From positions 1 through 8,568 of the forward strand of contig JAHIZQ010000248.1 in assembly GCA_018814505.1 (NCBI GenBank): a stretch of DNA of 8,568 nucleotides, in the 5' to 3' direction. Origin of the DNA: Candidatus Omnitrophota bacterium (GTDB lineage Bacteria; Omnitrophota; Gorgyraeia; Tantalellales; Tantalellaceae). Both the position numbers and the translations under genes were made by a program. The first letter of the stretch is position 1; each line of letters opens with the position of its first letter. Positions 1 through 8,568 of the stretch are shown in pieces. The notes under the pieces are model-generated. The model was not told where the DNA came from. It ran no database searches and worked only from the letters and a program-made list of their open reading frames with translations.

Positions 1-317
1 AAGAAAAAGATCCGCAGAGGTTAAGAGATGTAGTAAATAAACTTTTTCATAAATTTGAAAAAGGAGCGGCAAAAAAAGGAAACGCGGTAATTTCAGCGTG
101 GGAGAAGAGCGCGGGAGAAGAGATAAGAACGCACGCGGTTCCGGTAAGCTTCAAAAGAGGAACGCTAATAATACTTGTAGAAAACTCATCGTGGCTATAT
201 AAATTAACTTTCGACAGAAAGAGTATAATAAATAAATTTAATGGGGAATACAGCGGGACAAAAAAAGTGAAGGATATAAGATTTAGGATAGGGGTTATAA
301 AGGAACAAACATTGTAA
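1..317 (+). CDS. dciA: DUF721/DciA-family protein, C-terminal part (5' end outside window)
   Basis: The frame is open from the window edge (first whole codon at base 3) to TAA at 315-317, giving 104 residues with no start inside the window. Counting from the first whole codon, the DUF721 landmarks are visible: a Trp followed by a Gly (W33, G38), the I-x-x-H segment (I41, H44), the F-x-x-G-T-L strand (F50-L55), S-x-W (S62-W64), and the closing V-x-x-I-R-F-R-x-G (V89-G97). The family is known as DciA, the ancestral loader/operator of the replicative helicase DnaB in bacteria that lack DnaC or DnaI. The usual family length suggests only a modest N-terminal piece is missing. The gene lies 59 bases upstream of gyrB on the same strand, the classical origin-proximal arrangement, so co-transcription with gyrB is plausible. 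The family call is firm; the helicase-loading role here is inferred from the family. Confidence 0.88.
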   Translation, partial: EKDPQRLRDVVNKLFHKFEKGAAKKGNAVISAWEKSAGEEIRTHAVPVSFKRGTLIILVENSSWLYKLTFDRKSIINKFNGEYSGTKKVKDIRFRIGVIKEQTL

Positions 318-362
318 AAAGAATGGCTCTTATAGAGACAACATGATGAAAAAAATTAAAGT

Positions 363-2815
<2,453 letters not shown>

Positions 2816-2916
2816 ACGGGTTGTTGTTTACAGGGAAGAGATAATTTGTGTAAGGTGTTCTAGAAAAGAATAGTTTTCACGCTAGGCTAACAGGCTCAGA
2901 AAGGGAGAAAAAAGGA

Positions 2917-5415
2917 ATGTATACACGAAACGAAAAAATTATACCTATTCACATTGAAGACGAAATGAAAAATTCTTACATAACGTACGCTATGAGTGTA
3001 ATAGTCGGGCGTGCTTTGCCGGATGTTAGAGATGGATTAAAACCGGTACATCGGCGCATTTTGTACGCGATGAAAGATATGGGCATAGTCTTTAATAAGC
3101 CATATAAAAAATGTGCCAGAATCGTCGGAGAAGTATTGGGTAAATACCATCCGCATGGAGATTCGGCGGTCTATGACGCGCTGGTAAGAATGGTTCAGGA
3201 TTTTTCGCTAAGATACCCTCTTATTAACGGCCAGGGAAACTTTGGTTCTATTGACGGCGATTCGCCGGCGGCCATGCGTTATACGGAAGCAAGAACGCAT
3301 CAGATAACCGAATGGATGCTCAAAGATATAGAAAAAGAAACCGTTGGGTGGAAACCGAATTTTGACGGGTCTTTAAAAGAACCCGAAATTTTGCCCACGG
3401 TTTTACCGAATTTGCTTCTTAATGGATCTAACGGGATAGCAGTCGGCATGGCAACGAATATTCCGCCGCATAATCTTTCAGAAGTAGCGGACGCGATAAT
3501 CTACATCGTAGAGAAACCGGAATGTTCCGTAAATGATTTGATAAAAATTATTAAGGGGCCGGATTTTCCGACGGGAGCCTTGATTTGCGGCAGGGAAAAT
3601 ATTGTAAAAGCATATAAAACGGGCCGTGGCTCATTAAAACTTCACGCGAAGGCGCATGTAGAACAAAAAAAACAAGGCAAAGAAAGCATAGTCATAACAG
3701 AAATTCCGTACCAGGTTAATAAGGCAAGGTTGATTACCTCAATAGTTTCTCTTGTAAAAAGTAGAAAAATAGAGGGTATATCCGATATCAGGGACGAATC
3801 TGATCGAGATGGGATGAGAATTGTAATCGAAATCCGGCGCGGTTTTATGGCGGAAGTAGTAATGAACCAATTGTATAAACACACACAAATGAGCGACACT
3901 TTTGGGGTCATCATGCTTGCCATAGTTGACGGTCAGCCTAGAGTTTTGAACCTTAAAGAAATGCTGGAATTATTTGTAAAACATCGGCGAGAAATAATTA
4001 TCAGAAGAACGAAGTTTGATTTAGCCCGTGCGGAAGACCGAGCGCATATTTTAGAAGGATTAAAAATAGCGATACAACATCTTGACGAAGTAATAAAATT
4101 GATAAAAAAATCCAAAGATCCGATGGAAGCAAAAATAGGTCTTATGGCAAAATTTGGTCTTTCCGAGAAACAGGCCGTGGCAATATTAGCGATGAGGCTT
4201 CAGCAGTTAACAAATCTTGAGACGGAAAAAATAGAAAATGAATACCTGGAATTATTGAAAACCATAGAGAAATTAAAAGGTATTCTTGGGAGCGAAAAAA
4301 AAGTTTTAGAGATTATCAGCAATGAAGCCAAAGAAGTAAAAGAAAAATTTGGAGATGCGAGAAGAACCGAAATAACGGGTGACGCGGATGATATCAATAT
4401 CGAAGACCTTATCGCGGAGGAAGACATGGTGATAACCGTAAGTCATGCCGGATATATAAAAAGATTCCCAGTCAGCGGATACAAAAACCAAAGACGCGGA
4501 GGTAAGGGGATTACAGGCGCGGAAACAAAAGAAGAAGATTTTGTTGAACATCTTTTTGTCGCGTCAACGCATGACTATATGTTATTTTTTACCAGTGAAG
4601 GAAAATTACATTGGCTTAAAGTCCATGAAATTCCGCAAATAGGCAGAAGAAACAAAGGACGACCAATTATTAATTTGCTGGGTGTTTCGCAAAATGAAGC
4701 CATATCTTCCGTTGTTCCTGTAAGAGAATTCACAAACGGGGAATTTGTTGTAATGGCCACCCAACAGGGAAAGATAAAAAAGACCCCCTTAGAAGCATTC
4801 GGGAATCCGCGTAAAGGAGGAATTATTGCCATAACACTGGCTGAAGGCGACAGGCTGATTGGTTCGGTGCTTTCCAGCGGGAAAGACCAAATATGTATGG
4901 CGACCGAGCAGGGGAAAGCTATCAGGTTTGAAGAAAAAGATATTAGGGCCATGGGACGAAGCGCCCAAGGCGTAAAAGGTATAACTTTACGGAAAAAAGA
5001 TAAAGTTGTAGGAATGGTGCCGGTTGATCCGGAAGGCACGTTACTTTCAGTTACAGAAAGAGGCTACGGGAAAAGAACTGAATTTGAATCATACCGATTA
5101 CAGTCAAGAGGGGGTAGCGGAGTAATAAACCTGAAAGTTGTAGATAAAAACGGTAAAGTGGTTGGAATAAAAAGTGTCAGAGAAAAAAATGAAATCATGC
5201 TGATATCAATACAAGGCATGGTGGTTCGCGTGACCGTAAAAGGCATAAGTAACATAGGCCGGGCAACACAAGGCGTGAGGCTAATAAACTTAAAAGATGG
5301 AGACAAATTAACGTCAGTTGCTAGCGTTATAGCAAAAGCGGAAGAAGAAGTCGTCGAAGGCAATGAAGCGACTGGGAAAATAGCAAACGACGAAAAGATG
5401 GATACGGAAGAATAG
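2917..5415 (+). CDS. gyrA: DNA gyrase subunit A (DNA cleavage/wrapping subunit)
   Basis: This is the DNA-breaking and strand-wrapping subunit of gyrase, 832 residues (E. coli 875). The winged-helix/tower part holds [17 protein letters not shown] (31-47) and the catalytic pair R121-Y122 in MRYTEAR. The quinolone-resistance region [10 protein letters not shown] falls at 78-87, so S83 and D87 have the same numbers as in E. coli and both are the sensitive-type residues. A helical coiled-coil stretch covers about 430-475. The C-terminal beta-pinwheel starts near 500 and carries a perfect GyrA-box QRRGGKG (525-531), which distinguishes supercoiling gyrase from topoisomerase IV ParC. The last ~25 residues form an acidic tail rich in Glu/Asp, as in other GyrA proteins. 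The ATG is preceded by AAGGGAG at 2901-2907. The 101-base gap after gyrB shows no convincing promoter or terminator, so the two subunits are probably co-transcribed. Confidence 0.98.
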   Translation: MYTRNEKIIPIHIEDEMKNSYITYAMSVIVGRALPDVRDGLKPVHRRILYAMKDMGIVFNKPYKKCARIVGEVLGKYHPHGDSAVYDALVRMVQDFSLRYPLINGQGNFGSIDGDSPAAMRYTEARTHQITEWMLKDIEKETVGWKPNFDGSLKEPEILPTVLPNLLLNGSNGIAVGMATNIPPHNLSEVADAIIYIVEKPECSVNDLIKIIKGPDFPTGALICGRENIVKAYKTGRGSLKLHAKAHVEQKKQGKESIVITEIPYQVNKARLITSIVSLVKSRKIEGISDIRDESDRDGMRIVIEIRRGFMAEVVMNQLYKHTQMSDTFGVIMLAIVDGQPRVLNLKEMLELFVKHRREIIIRRTKFDLARAEDRAHILEGLKIAIQHLDEVIKLIKKSKDPMEAKIGLMAKFGLSEKQAVAILAMRLQQLTNLETEKIENEYLELLKTIEKLKGILGSEKKVLEIISNEAKEVKEKFGDARRTEITGDADDINIEDLIAEEDMVITVSHAGYIKRFPVSGYKNQRRGGKGITGAETKEEDFVEHLFVASTHDYMLFFTSEGKLHWLKVHEIPQIGRRNKGRPIINLLGVSQNEAISSVVPVREFTNGEFVVMATQQGKIKKTPLEAFGNPRKGGIIAITLAEGDRLIGSVLSSGKDQICMATEQGKAIRFEEKDIRAMGRSAQGVKGITLRKKDKVVGMVPVDPEGTLLSVTERGYGKRTEFESYRLQSRGGSGVINLKVVDKNGKVVGIKSVREKNEIMLISIQGMVVRVTVKGISNIGRATQGVRLINLKDGDKLTSVASVIAKAEEEVVEGNEATGKIANDEKMDTEE

Positions 5416-5514
5416 GGAAACTTCTTGAAAGATAGAAGAAGCATGGAAAGAAGGCCGGGCAAGAGGGAATTGGACTTGTTTTTATAAGCAAAGCAGAAAA
5501 ACATTAAAAAAAAG

Positions 5515-5543
5515 TTGCAAATAAACAAGAGATTTTGTACAAT
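5515..5543 (+). promoter_or_regulatory. sigma70-type promoter for tRNA-Glu
   Basis: TTGCAA (5515-5520) and TACAAT (5538-5543) are separated by exactly 17 bases, a near-consensus housekeeping promoter. The start would fall near 5550, giving a leader of about 55 bases before the tRNA at 5605. No convincing gyrA terminator is seen in 5416-5514 (only a weak CTTCTT/AAGAAG hairpin at 5421-5441 without a T tract), so read-through from gyrA is possible too. Confidence 0.75.
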
Positions 5544-5604
5544 GATTCCCGTTGTGTGGCACCGAGGCAACAATATCTAGGGAACAAGACAATAGATTTT
5601 ACGC

Positions 5605-5681
5605 GTCCCCATCGTCTAGCCCGGTCAGGACACCAGATTTTCATTCTGGCGACAGGGGTTCGAATCCCCTTGGGGATGCCA
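5605..5681 (+). tRNA. trnE: tRNA-Glu, anticodon TTC
   Basis: The full cloverleaf folds: acceptor 5605-5611 with 5671-5677, D stem 5614-5617 with 5628-5631, anticodon stem CCAGA/TCTGG (5633-5637 with 5645-5649), and T arm 5654-5658 with 5666-5670 around TTCGAAT. The seven-base loop 5638-5644 places anticodon TTC at 5640-5642, reading GAA and GAG. The CCA end is encoded (5679-5681) after discriminator G5678. The Glu identity features U2-A71 (5606-5676), U13-G22 in the D stem and A37 (5643) are visible. The first acceptor pair is G5605-T5677, a G-U wobble where E. coli has G-C. Translation of the opposite strand yields a 'GDSNPC' peptide often misannotated as protein; it is only the tRNA. Confidence 0.98.
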
Positions 5682-5684
5682 TAA

Positions 5685-5734
5685 TTTTTCGCGTTTGCCC
5701 GCCGGAGCTTTGGCGAAGGAGTGAATGCGAAAAA
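5685..5734. repeat. two-tier imperfect palindrome (REP-like hairpin)
   Basis: The outer arms TTTTTCGCGTTTGC (5685-5698) and GTGAATGCGAAAAA (5721-5734) pair over 14 positions, 8 of them perfect Watson-Crick at the base and three wobbles higher up. Nested inside, CGCC (5700-5703) pairs with GGCG (5712-5715), continued by two G-T pairs around an AGCT loop (5706-5709). The element begins three bases after the tRNA CCA. There is no T tract behind it on either strand in terminator position, so a REP-type palindrome is a better description than a terminator. Confidence 0.7.
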
Positions 5735-5844
5735 TGACCTCGAGAATACGATGAGAAAGAGTATTCGAGAGGCAAAAGTAACGCGAATGTGAAAAATGAC
5801 TCCGAAGATGCGGCGAAGAGAAGCAGACGAGGGGCAAGCGGAAA
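5721..5844. repeat. two tandem 62-nt imperfect repeats with conserved hairpin
   Basis: Bases 5721-5782 and 5783-5844 align without gaps at 41 of 62 positions. The block 5729-5738/5791-5800 (GAAAAATGAC) is identical. All 14 differences in the first 43 positions are transitions; five transversions occur after that. Each copy can form a hairpin at the same place: 5738-5749 with 5761-5772, and 5800-5811 with 5823-5834, with an 11-base loop and a GA/GA internal mismatch in both. A third start, GCGAA at 5846, looks like a truncated copy. Copy one shares its first 14 bases with the right arm of the palindrome upstream. Confidence 0.75.
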
Positions 5845-5970
5845 AGCGAAAACTTATATTGCAGAGGGCAGGCCTATCTCTTTATTGAAGAATAGATTCC
5901 GGGGTTTTGGAAAAATATCTTTACGTAAGGTAGTTTTTTGCGAAATAAACCTGATACAAAACAAAAAAAG

Positions 5971-6011
5971 AAAAAAGCCCTTTTTACGTTATTAACGGGG
6001 AGGGCTTTTTT
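5971..6011. terminator. strong intrinsic terminator, probably bidirectional
   Basis: AAAAAAGCCCT (5971-5981) and AGGGCTTTTTT (6001-6011) form an 11-bp perfect stem flanked by A and T tracts, so it can act in either direction. The 19-base interior holds a small secondary hairpin CGTT-ATT-AACG (5987-5997). On the + strand a further TGTTTTT follows. It ends whatever is transcribed through the tRNA-Glu/repeat region and insulates the glmS unit from it. Confidence 0.92.
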
Positions 6012-6041
6012 GTTTTTAGGAGAATACCAAATTTTAACATA

Positions 6042-6050
6042 AAGGGCGGA
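6042..6050 (+). promoter_or_regulatory. ribosome binding site of the gene at 6059
   Basis: AAGGGCGGA ends eight bases before the ATG at 6059. A second purine run, AAGGGG (6052-6057), touches the start codon and is too close to serve. An in-frame TAA at 6035-6037 rules out any start further upstream. Confidence 0.6.
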
Positions 6051-6058
6051 TAAGGGGA

Positions 6059-6586
6059 ATGGACATAGAACAGCGGTGGAAAAAAGCGCAAGAAAAGACC
6101 GAAGTAATTCGTGGGCGCATTAAAGCCTTGCCGACTTTTGCAAGCACTAGAGTCTCGTACATTTTTTTAGCAGAATCGGTATTAAATGAAGGCAATACCA
6201 TTGTCAGAAGAGGCAGGGTTTTAATAGAAAAACCTTTAATTTTGCTACCGGAAGATCTGCCGCAATTTGAGGGCTTTTCGTTTGAAGAAGATCTTAATAT
6301 TGAGCAGGGCGCGATGCAGATGTTTTTTTTGATGAGAGGGATCAGGTTCCCGTCACTAAAATACAACAATACCGTTGAAACTCTGGATTTGGATGAATTA
6401 TCGTTATCCAAAAGTGTGGAAAAATATAAAAAAGTTTTAGAGAAGAAAGAAAATGTTAGTACAGCTCTTGTTGTTGGGCCAGAAGATTGTTGGCAATTTT
6501 CGCTTCTTCTGTACATGGCGTCTTTAATCGGAAGATGCGCAAAGAGCGACATTGTCAATATAATAGATAGATTTAAAACATTCTAA
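6059..6586 (+). CDS. conserved-looking protein of unknown function, upstream of glmS
   Basis: It encodes 175 residues that I cannot assign to a named family. There is no signal peptide and no clear membrane helix; the protein looks soluble and cytoplasmic. The N-terminal ~20 residues are a charged helix (WKKAQEKTEVIRGRIKAL). Segments with the look of conserved motifs are RRGRVLIEKPLILLP (50-64), PQFEGF (68-73), RGIRFPSLKYNN (93-104) and VVGPEDCWQFSLLLY (138-152); a Lys/Glu-rich helix lies at about 117-133. Coding character is good: the frame is complete, has a ribosome binding site, and codon choice matches its neighbours. It follows the terminator at 5971-6011 and ends 12 bases before glmS, so it is very likely the first gene of a two-gene operon. 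A link to amino-sugar or cell-envelope metabolism is only suggested by this position. No promoter stands out in 6012-6041; TTGTTT/TAACAT with 19-base spacing is weak. Confidence 0.85.
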   Translation: MDIEQRWKKAQEKTEVIRGRIKALPTFASTRVSYIFLAESVLNEGNTIVRRGRVLIEKPLILLPEDLPQFEGFSFEEDLNIEQGAMQMFFLMRGIRFPSLKYNNTVETLDLDELSLSKSVEKYKKVLEKKENVSTALVVGPEDCWQFSLLLYMASLIGRCAKSDIVNIIDRFKTF

Positions 6587-6598
6587 TAGAGGGCGATT

Positions 6599-8458
6599 AT
6601 GTGTGGGATTATAGGATATACCGGAAGCAAAAATATAACAGATGTTTTACTCAAAGGGCTTGCCCGCTTGGAATACCGCGGGTATGATTCCGCGGGGGTA
6701 GCTGTATTAAAAAACAAAGGGATAGATGTTGTAAAAAAACAGGGAAAATTGTGTATCTTAGAAGATGAACTCAAACGATCGCCAATTACCGGAACTGCCG
6801 GGATCGGGCATACAAGATGGGCTACACACGGAGTGCCGAACGATGCAAACGCCCACCCGCACAGAGACTATAAAGAAGATGTAGCAATAGCGCATAACGG
6901 CATTATTGAGAACTATCGGGAACTCAAACAAACGCTTGAAAAAAAAGGATATGGATTTAAGTCTGAAACAGACAGCGAAGTTATCGCACAGTTGATATCG
7001 GCAGAATATAAAGGCGATTTACGTTTTGCCGTAATGGCCGCGGCAAAACAATTAAAAGGATCTTTCGCGATAGCGGCGATACATAGGAAAGAACCGGAAC
7101 GAATAGTTGGCATTCGCAAAGACAGTCCTCTTATAATCGGGCTTGGCGTAAACGAGAACTTCCTCGCCAGCGACATTCCCGCGGTTTTAGAACACACTAA
7201 AAATGTAGTATATTTGGAAAACAATGAAACCGTGGATATGAATAGAGACAGCTGTGTCGTATACAATGACAAAGACGAGCCAATAGAAAAAAAAGCTACC
7301 AAAATAGACTGGAACATTTCTCAGGCAGAAAAAAGCGGGTACAAACATTTTATGTTAAAAGAAATATTCGAACAACCGGAAGTCTTAAAAAACATTTTAA
7401 AAAAACGTGTTAAAAATAGTGATATAGTTTTTGAGGAACTAAAGATAGAAGAAGACAAATTAAAAAAGATAAAGAACGTGGCTATTATTGCATGCGGAAC
7501 GGCGTATCATGCCGGATTAATTGGTAAATATCTGATAGAAAAAAACGCGCGCACCCCGGTTTGGGTAGACACTTCCAGCGAGTTCAGGTACAGAGACCCC
7601 TTGGTTGACAAAAATAGTTTAGTGATTGTGATTTCCCAGTCGGGAGAAACAGCTGATACCCTCGCGGCATTGAGGGAAGCAAAACAAAAAGGCGCGATAG
7701 TATTAGCCATATGCAATGTTGCCGGTTCATCAATCGCAAGGGAGGCGGACGGAGTTATTTACACTTACGCTGGCCCGGAAATAGCCGTTGCTTCAACGAA
7801 AGCCTATACCGCGCAGTTAGGAGTGCTATATCTTTTCGCGCAATATCTTGCTGTTCTCCGGGGAGTTTCAGATATAGCGGGCACAAAAAGGTTTTTACAA
7901 AAATTAAAAGAAGTGCCGGCGCTTGCCGACAGATTACTGAAACAATACCAGGCAAATGAAAACAGAATGCAGAAATATGCGGCGAAATTTCATAAATATT
8001 ATCTGGCAAGTAACAATAAAAGTTGTTTTTTGTATTTAGGAAGAAATATCAATTATCCTAACGCTCTGGAAGGAGCTTTGAAACTAAAAGAAATTTCATA
8101 CATAAGCGCGGAAGGATATCCCGCGGGGGAAATGAAACATGGACCTATAGCGTTAATAGATGAAAACCCCTGGGTAATATGTATCGCGGTAAATGGCGAA
8201 ACTTATGAAAAAATGTTATCAAACATACAGGAAATAAAAGCGAGGGGCGGAATTATTATAGCTATTATTTCGGAAGGCAACAATGATGTTAGAGGTAAAG
8301 AAGCCGAGTATGTTATCGAAATTCCAAAAACGGACGAAATTTTTTCTCCGCTTCTTGTAACGCTACCTTTACAGCTTTTAGCGTATCATGTGGCGGCTGA
8401 ATTTGGATACGACATTGATCAACCCAGGAATCTTGCGAAATCCGTGACAGTTGAATAA
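6599..8458 (+). CDS. glmS: glutamine--fructose-6-phosphate aminotransferase (isomerizing)
   Basis: GlmS converts fructose-6-phosphate plus glutamine to glucosamine-6-phosphate plus glutamate, the entry step to UDP-GlcNAc for peptidoglycan and lipopolysaccharide; it is cytoplasmic. It has 619 residues, close to E. coli (609). The glutaminase domain begins MCGIIGY, so removal of Met exposes the nucleophile C2; R73-W74 (HTRWATHG), N100-G101 (AHNGIIENY) and D125 (SETDSEV) form the glutamine site. Two SIS domains follow: ACGTAYHAG (298-306), SQSGETADT (346-354) and ASTKAYTAQ (398-406), then EGALKLKEISYISAEG with E491, K495 and E498, and H514 in MKHGP. The end, DQPRNLAKSVTVE, matches the E. coli C-terminus and carries K614 (E. 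coli K603). AGAGGG (6588-6593) lies five bases before the ATG, and an in-frame TAG at 6587-6589 fixes the start. The 12-base gap to the previous gene leaves no room for a glmS ribozyme. Confidence 0.98.
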   Translation: MCGIIGYTGSKNITDVLLKGLARLEYRGYDSAGVAVLKNKGIDVVKKQGKLCILEDELKRSPITGTAGIGHTRWATHGVPNDANAHPHRDYKEDVAIAHNGIIENYRELKQTLEKKGYGFKSETDSEVIAQLISAEYKGDLRFAVMAAAKQLKGSFAIAAIHRKEPERIVGIRKDSPLIIGLGVNENFLASDIPAVLEHTKNVVYLENNETVDMNRDSCVVYNDKDEPIEKKATKIDWNISQAEKSGYKHFMLKEIFEQPEVLKNILKKRVKNSDIVFEELKIEEDKLKKIKNVAIIACGTAYHAGLIGKYLIEKNARTPVWVDTSSEFRYRDPLVDKNSLVIVISQSGETADTLAALREAKQKGAIVLAICNVAGSSIAREADGVIYTYAGPEIAVASTKAYTAQLGVLYLFAQYLAVLRGVSDIAGTKRFLQKLKEVPALADRLLKQYQANENRMQKYAAKFHKYYLASNNKSCFLYLGRNINYPNALEGALKLKEISYISAEGYPAGEMKHGPIALIDENPWVICIAVNGETYEKMLSNIQEIKARGGIIIAIISEGNNDVRGKEAEYVIEIPKTDEIFSPLLVTLPLQLLAYHVAAEFGYDIDQPRNLAKSVTVE

Positions 8459-8477
8459 AAGATAGAAGTTTAAGGAT

Positions 8478-8506
8478 TTGACATATTTTTAGGGCTAATA
8501 TATAAT
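8478..8506 (+). promoter_or_regulatory. perfect consensus sigma70 promoter for tRNA-Val
   Basis: TTGACA (8478-8483) and TATAAT (8501-8506), both exact consensus hexamers, are separated by the optimal 17 bases. Transcription should start near 8513, about ten bases before the tRNA at 8523. It begins 20 bases after the glmS stop, with no terminator between them, so glmS transcripts may run into the tRNA. Confidence 0.93.
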
Positions 8507-8522
8507 ACCATTTCTAGAAAAA

Positions 8523-8568
8523 GGGCGATTAGCTCAGCTGGTTTAGAGCGCTACCCTTACAAGGTAGA
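8523..8568 (+). tRNA. trnV: tRNA-Val, anticodon TAC (3' part outside window)
   Basis: The 5' acceptor strand GGGCGAT (8523-8529), T8 and A9, the D arm GCTC/GAGC (8532-8535 with 8546-8549) and the anticodon stem CTACC/GGTAG (8551-8555 with 8563-8567) are present. The loop CTTACAA gives anticodon TAC at 8558-8560, reading GTA and related Val codons. The first half resembles E. coli tRNA-Val (UAC). The window ends just after the anticodon stem, so the T arm and 3' acceptor strand cannot be checked, and further tRNA genes may follow. Confidence 0.92.

Larger units (their letters stand above)
5682..5970. other. gene-free spacer with structured repeats
   Basis: No credible gene is present between the tRNA-Glu CCA end and the terminator. 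The longest open frame (68 codons, from an ATG at 5789) runs through the repeat units and into the terminator stem, has no ribosome binding site and no recognisable protein motif. The contents are a two-tier hairpin (5685-5734), two diverged tandem 62-nt copies (5721-5844) with a truncated third start at 5846, and about 110 purine-rich bases (5860-5970) in which I see no further structure. Confidence 0.75.

Noticed and set aside
2816..2916. Possible promoter between gyrB and gyrA (GATAAT at 2840-2845)
   Set aside because: No -35 hexamer at 16-18 bases; the TTGTTG/TTGTTT candidates are only 10-13 bases away.
4575..5039. Long minus-strand frames inside gyrA (and similar ones in gyrB and glmS)
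   Set aside because: They are shadows of strong coding sequence on the plus strand, with no recognisable protein content.
5625..5837. Minus-strand open frame over the tRNA-Glu and repeats, including a GDSNPC peptide
   Set aside because: It is the reverse-strand translation of the tRNA gene and palindrome, a common spurious annotation, with no ribosome binding site.
5721..5860. CRISPR array
   Set aside because: Only two diverged copies, directly adjacent without spacers, and no cas genes in the window.
5789..5995. Plus-strand 68-codon frame in the spacer
   Set aside because: It lies in the repeat units and runs into the terminator stem; no ribosome binding site, no motif, and the 62-nt repeat period is not a multiple of three.
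6010..6040. Possible promoter for the glmS unit (TTGTTT with TAACAT)
   Set aside because: Only 3/6 and 4/6 matches with 19-base spacing, and the -35 lies in the terminator T tract; too weak to annotate.
5682..6058. glmS ribozyme or riboswitch ahead of the glmS unit
   Set aside because: glmS is preceded by only 12 non-coding bases, and no ribozyme core was recognised in the spacer upstream.

Overview
The window is bacterial chromosome, AT-rich by eye, with every gene on the + strand. It holds the 3' end of a DUF721/DciA gene, complete gyrB and gyrA, a tRNA-Glu(TTC), a 377-base gene-free stretch with structured repeats and an intrinsic terminator, an unnamed 175-codon gene, complete glmS, and the 5' part of a tRNA-Val(TAC) cut by the window edge.

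Organism: the DciA-gyrB-gyrA order is typical of neighbourhoods close to the chromosomal origin (dnaA-dnaN-recF-dciA-gyrB-gyrA) in many bacteria. GyrB carries the roughly 170-190-residue insertion in its C-terminal half that is familiar from E. coli and other Gram-negative lineages and absent from the short (~640 residue) Firmicutes type. Together with the palindromic purine-rich intergenic repeats, this suggests a diderm, probably uncultured lineage. An Omnitrophota/PVC-like source is a guess from general resemblance, not something the sequence proves.

Layout: 1-317 is the DciA C-terminus, 377-2815 gyrB and 2917-5415 gyrA, probably one transcription unit. 5416-5604 is a spacer with a good sigma70-type promoter (TTGCAA-N17-TACAAT) for the tRNA-Glu at 5605-5681. 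5682-6011 has no credible gene. It holds a two-tier hairpin (5685-5734), two tandem 62-nt repeat copies (5721-5844) whose hairpins show two compensatory base-pair changes, and a strong rho-independent terminator (5971-6011). 6059-6586 is a conserved-looking gene of unknown function that ends 12 bases before glmS (6599-8458) and is almost certainly co-transcribed with it. A perfect consensus promoter (TTGACA-N17-TATAAT) then drives tRNA-Val.

Functions: the first block is replication machinery (replicative-helicase loading and DNA supercoiling). The second block feeds amino sugars into peptidoglycan and lipopolysaccharide through GlmS. All protein-coding genes look intact, with expected catalytic residues. 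The least explained parts are the repeat region downstream of tRNA-Glu and the unknown gene in front of glmS.
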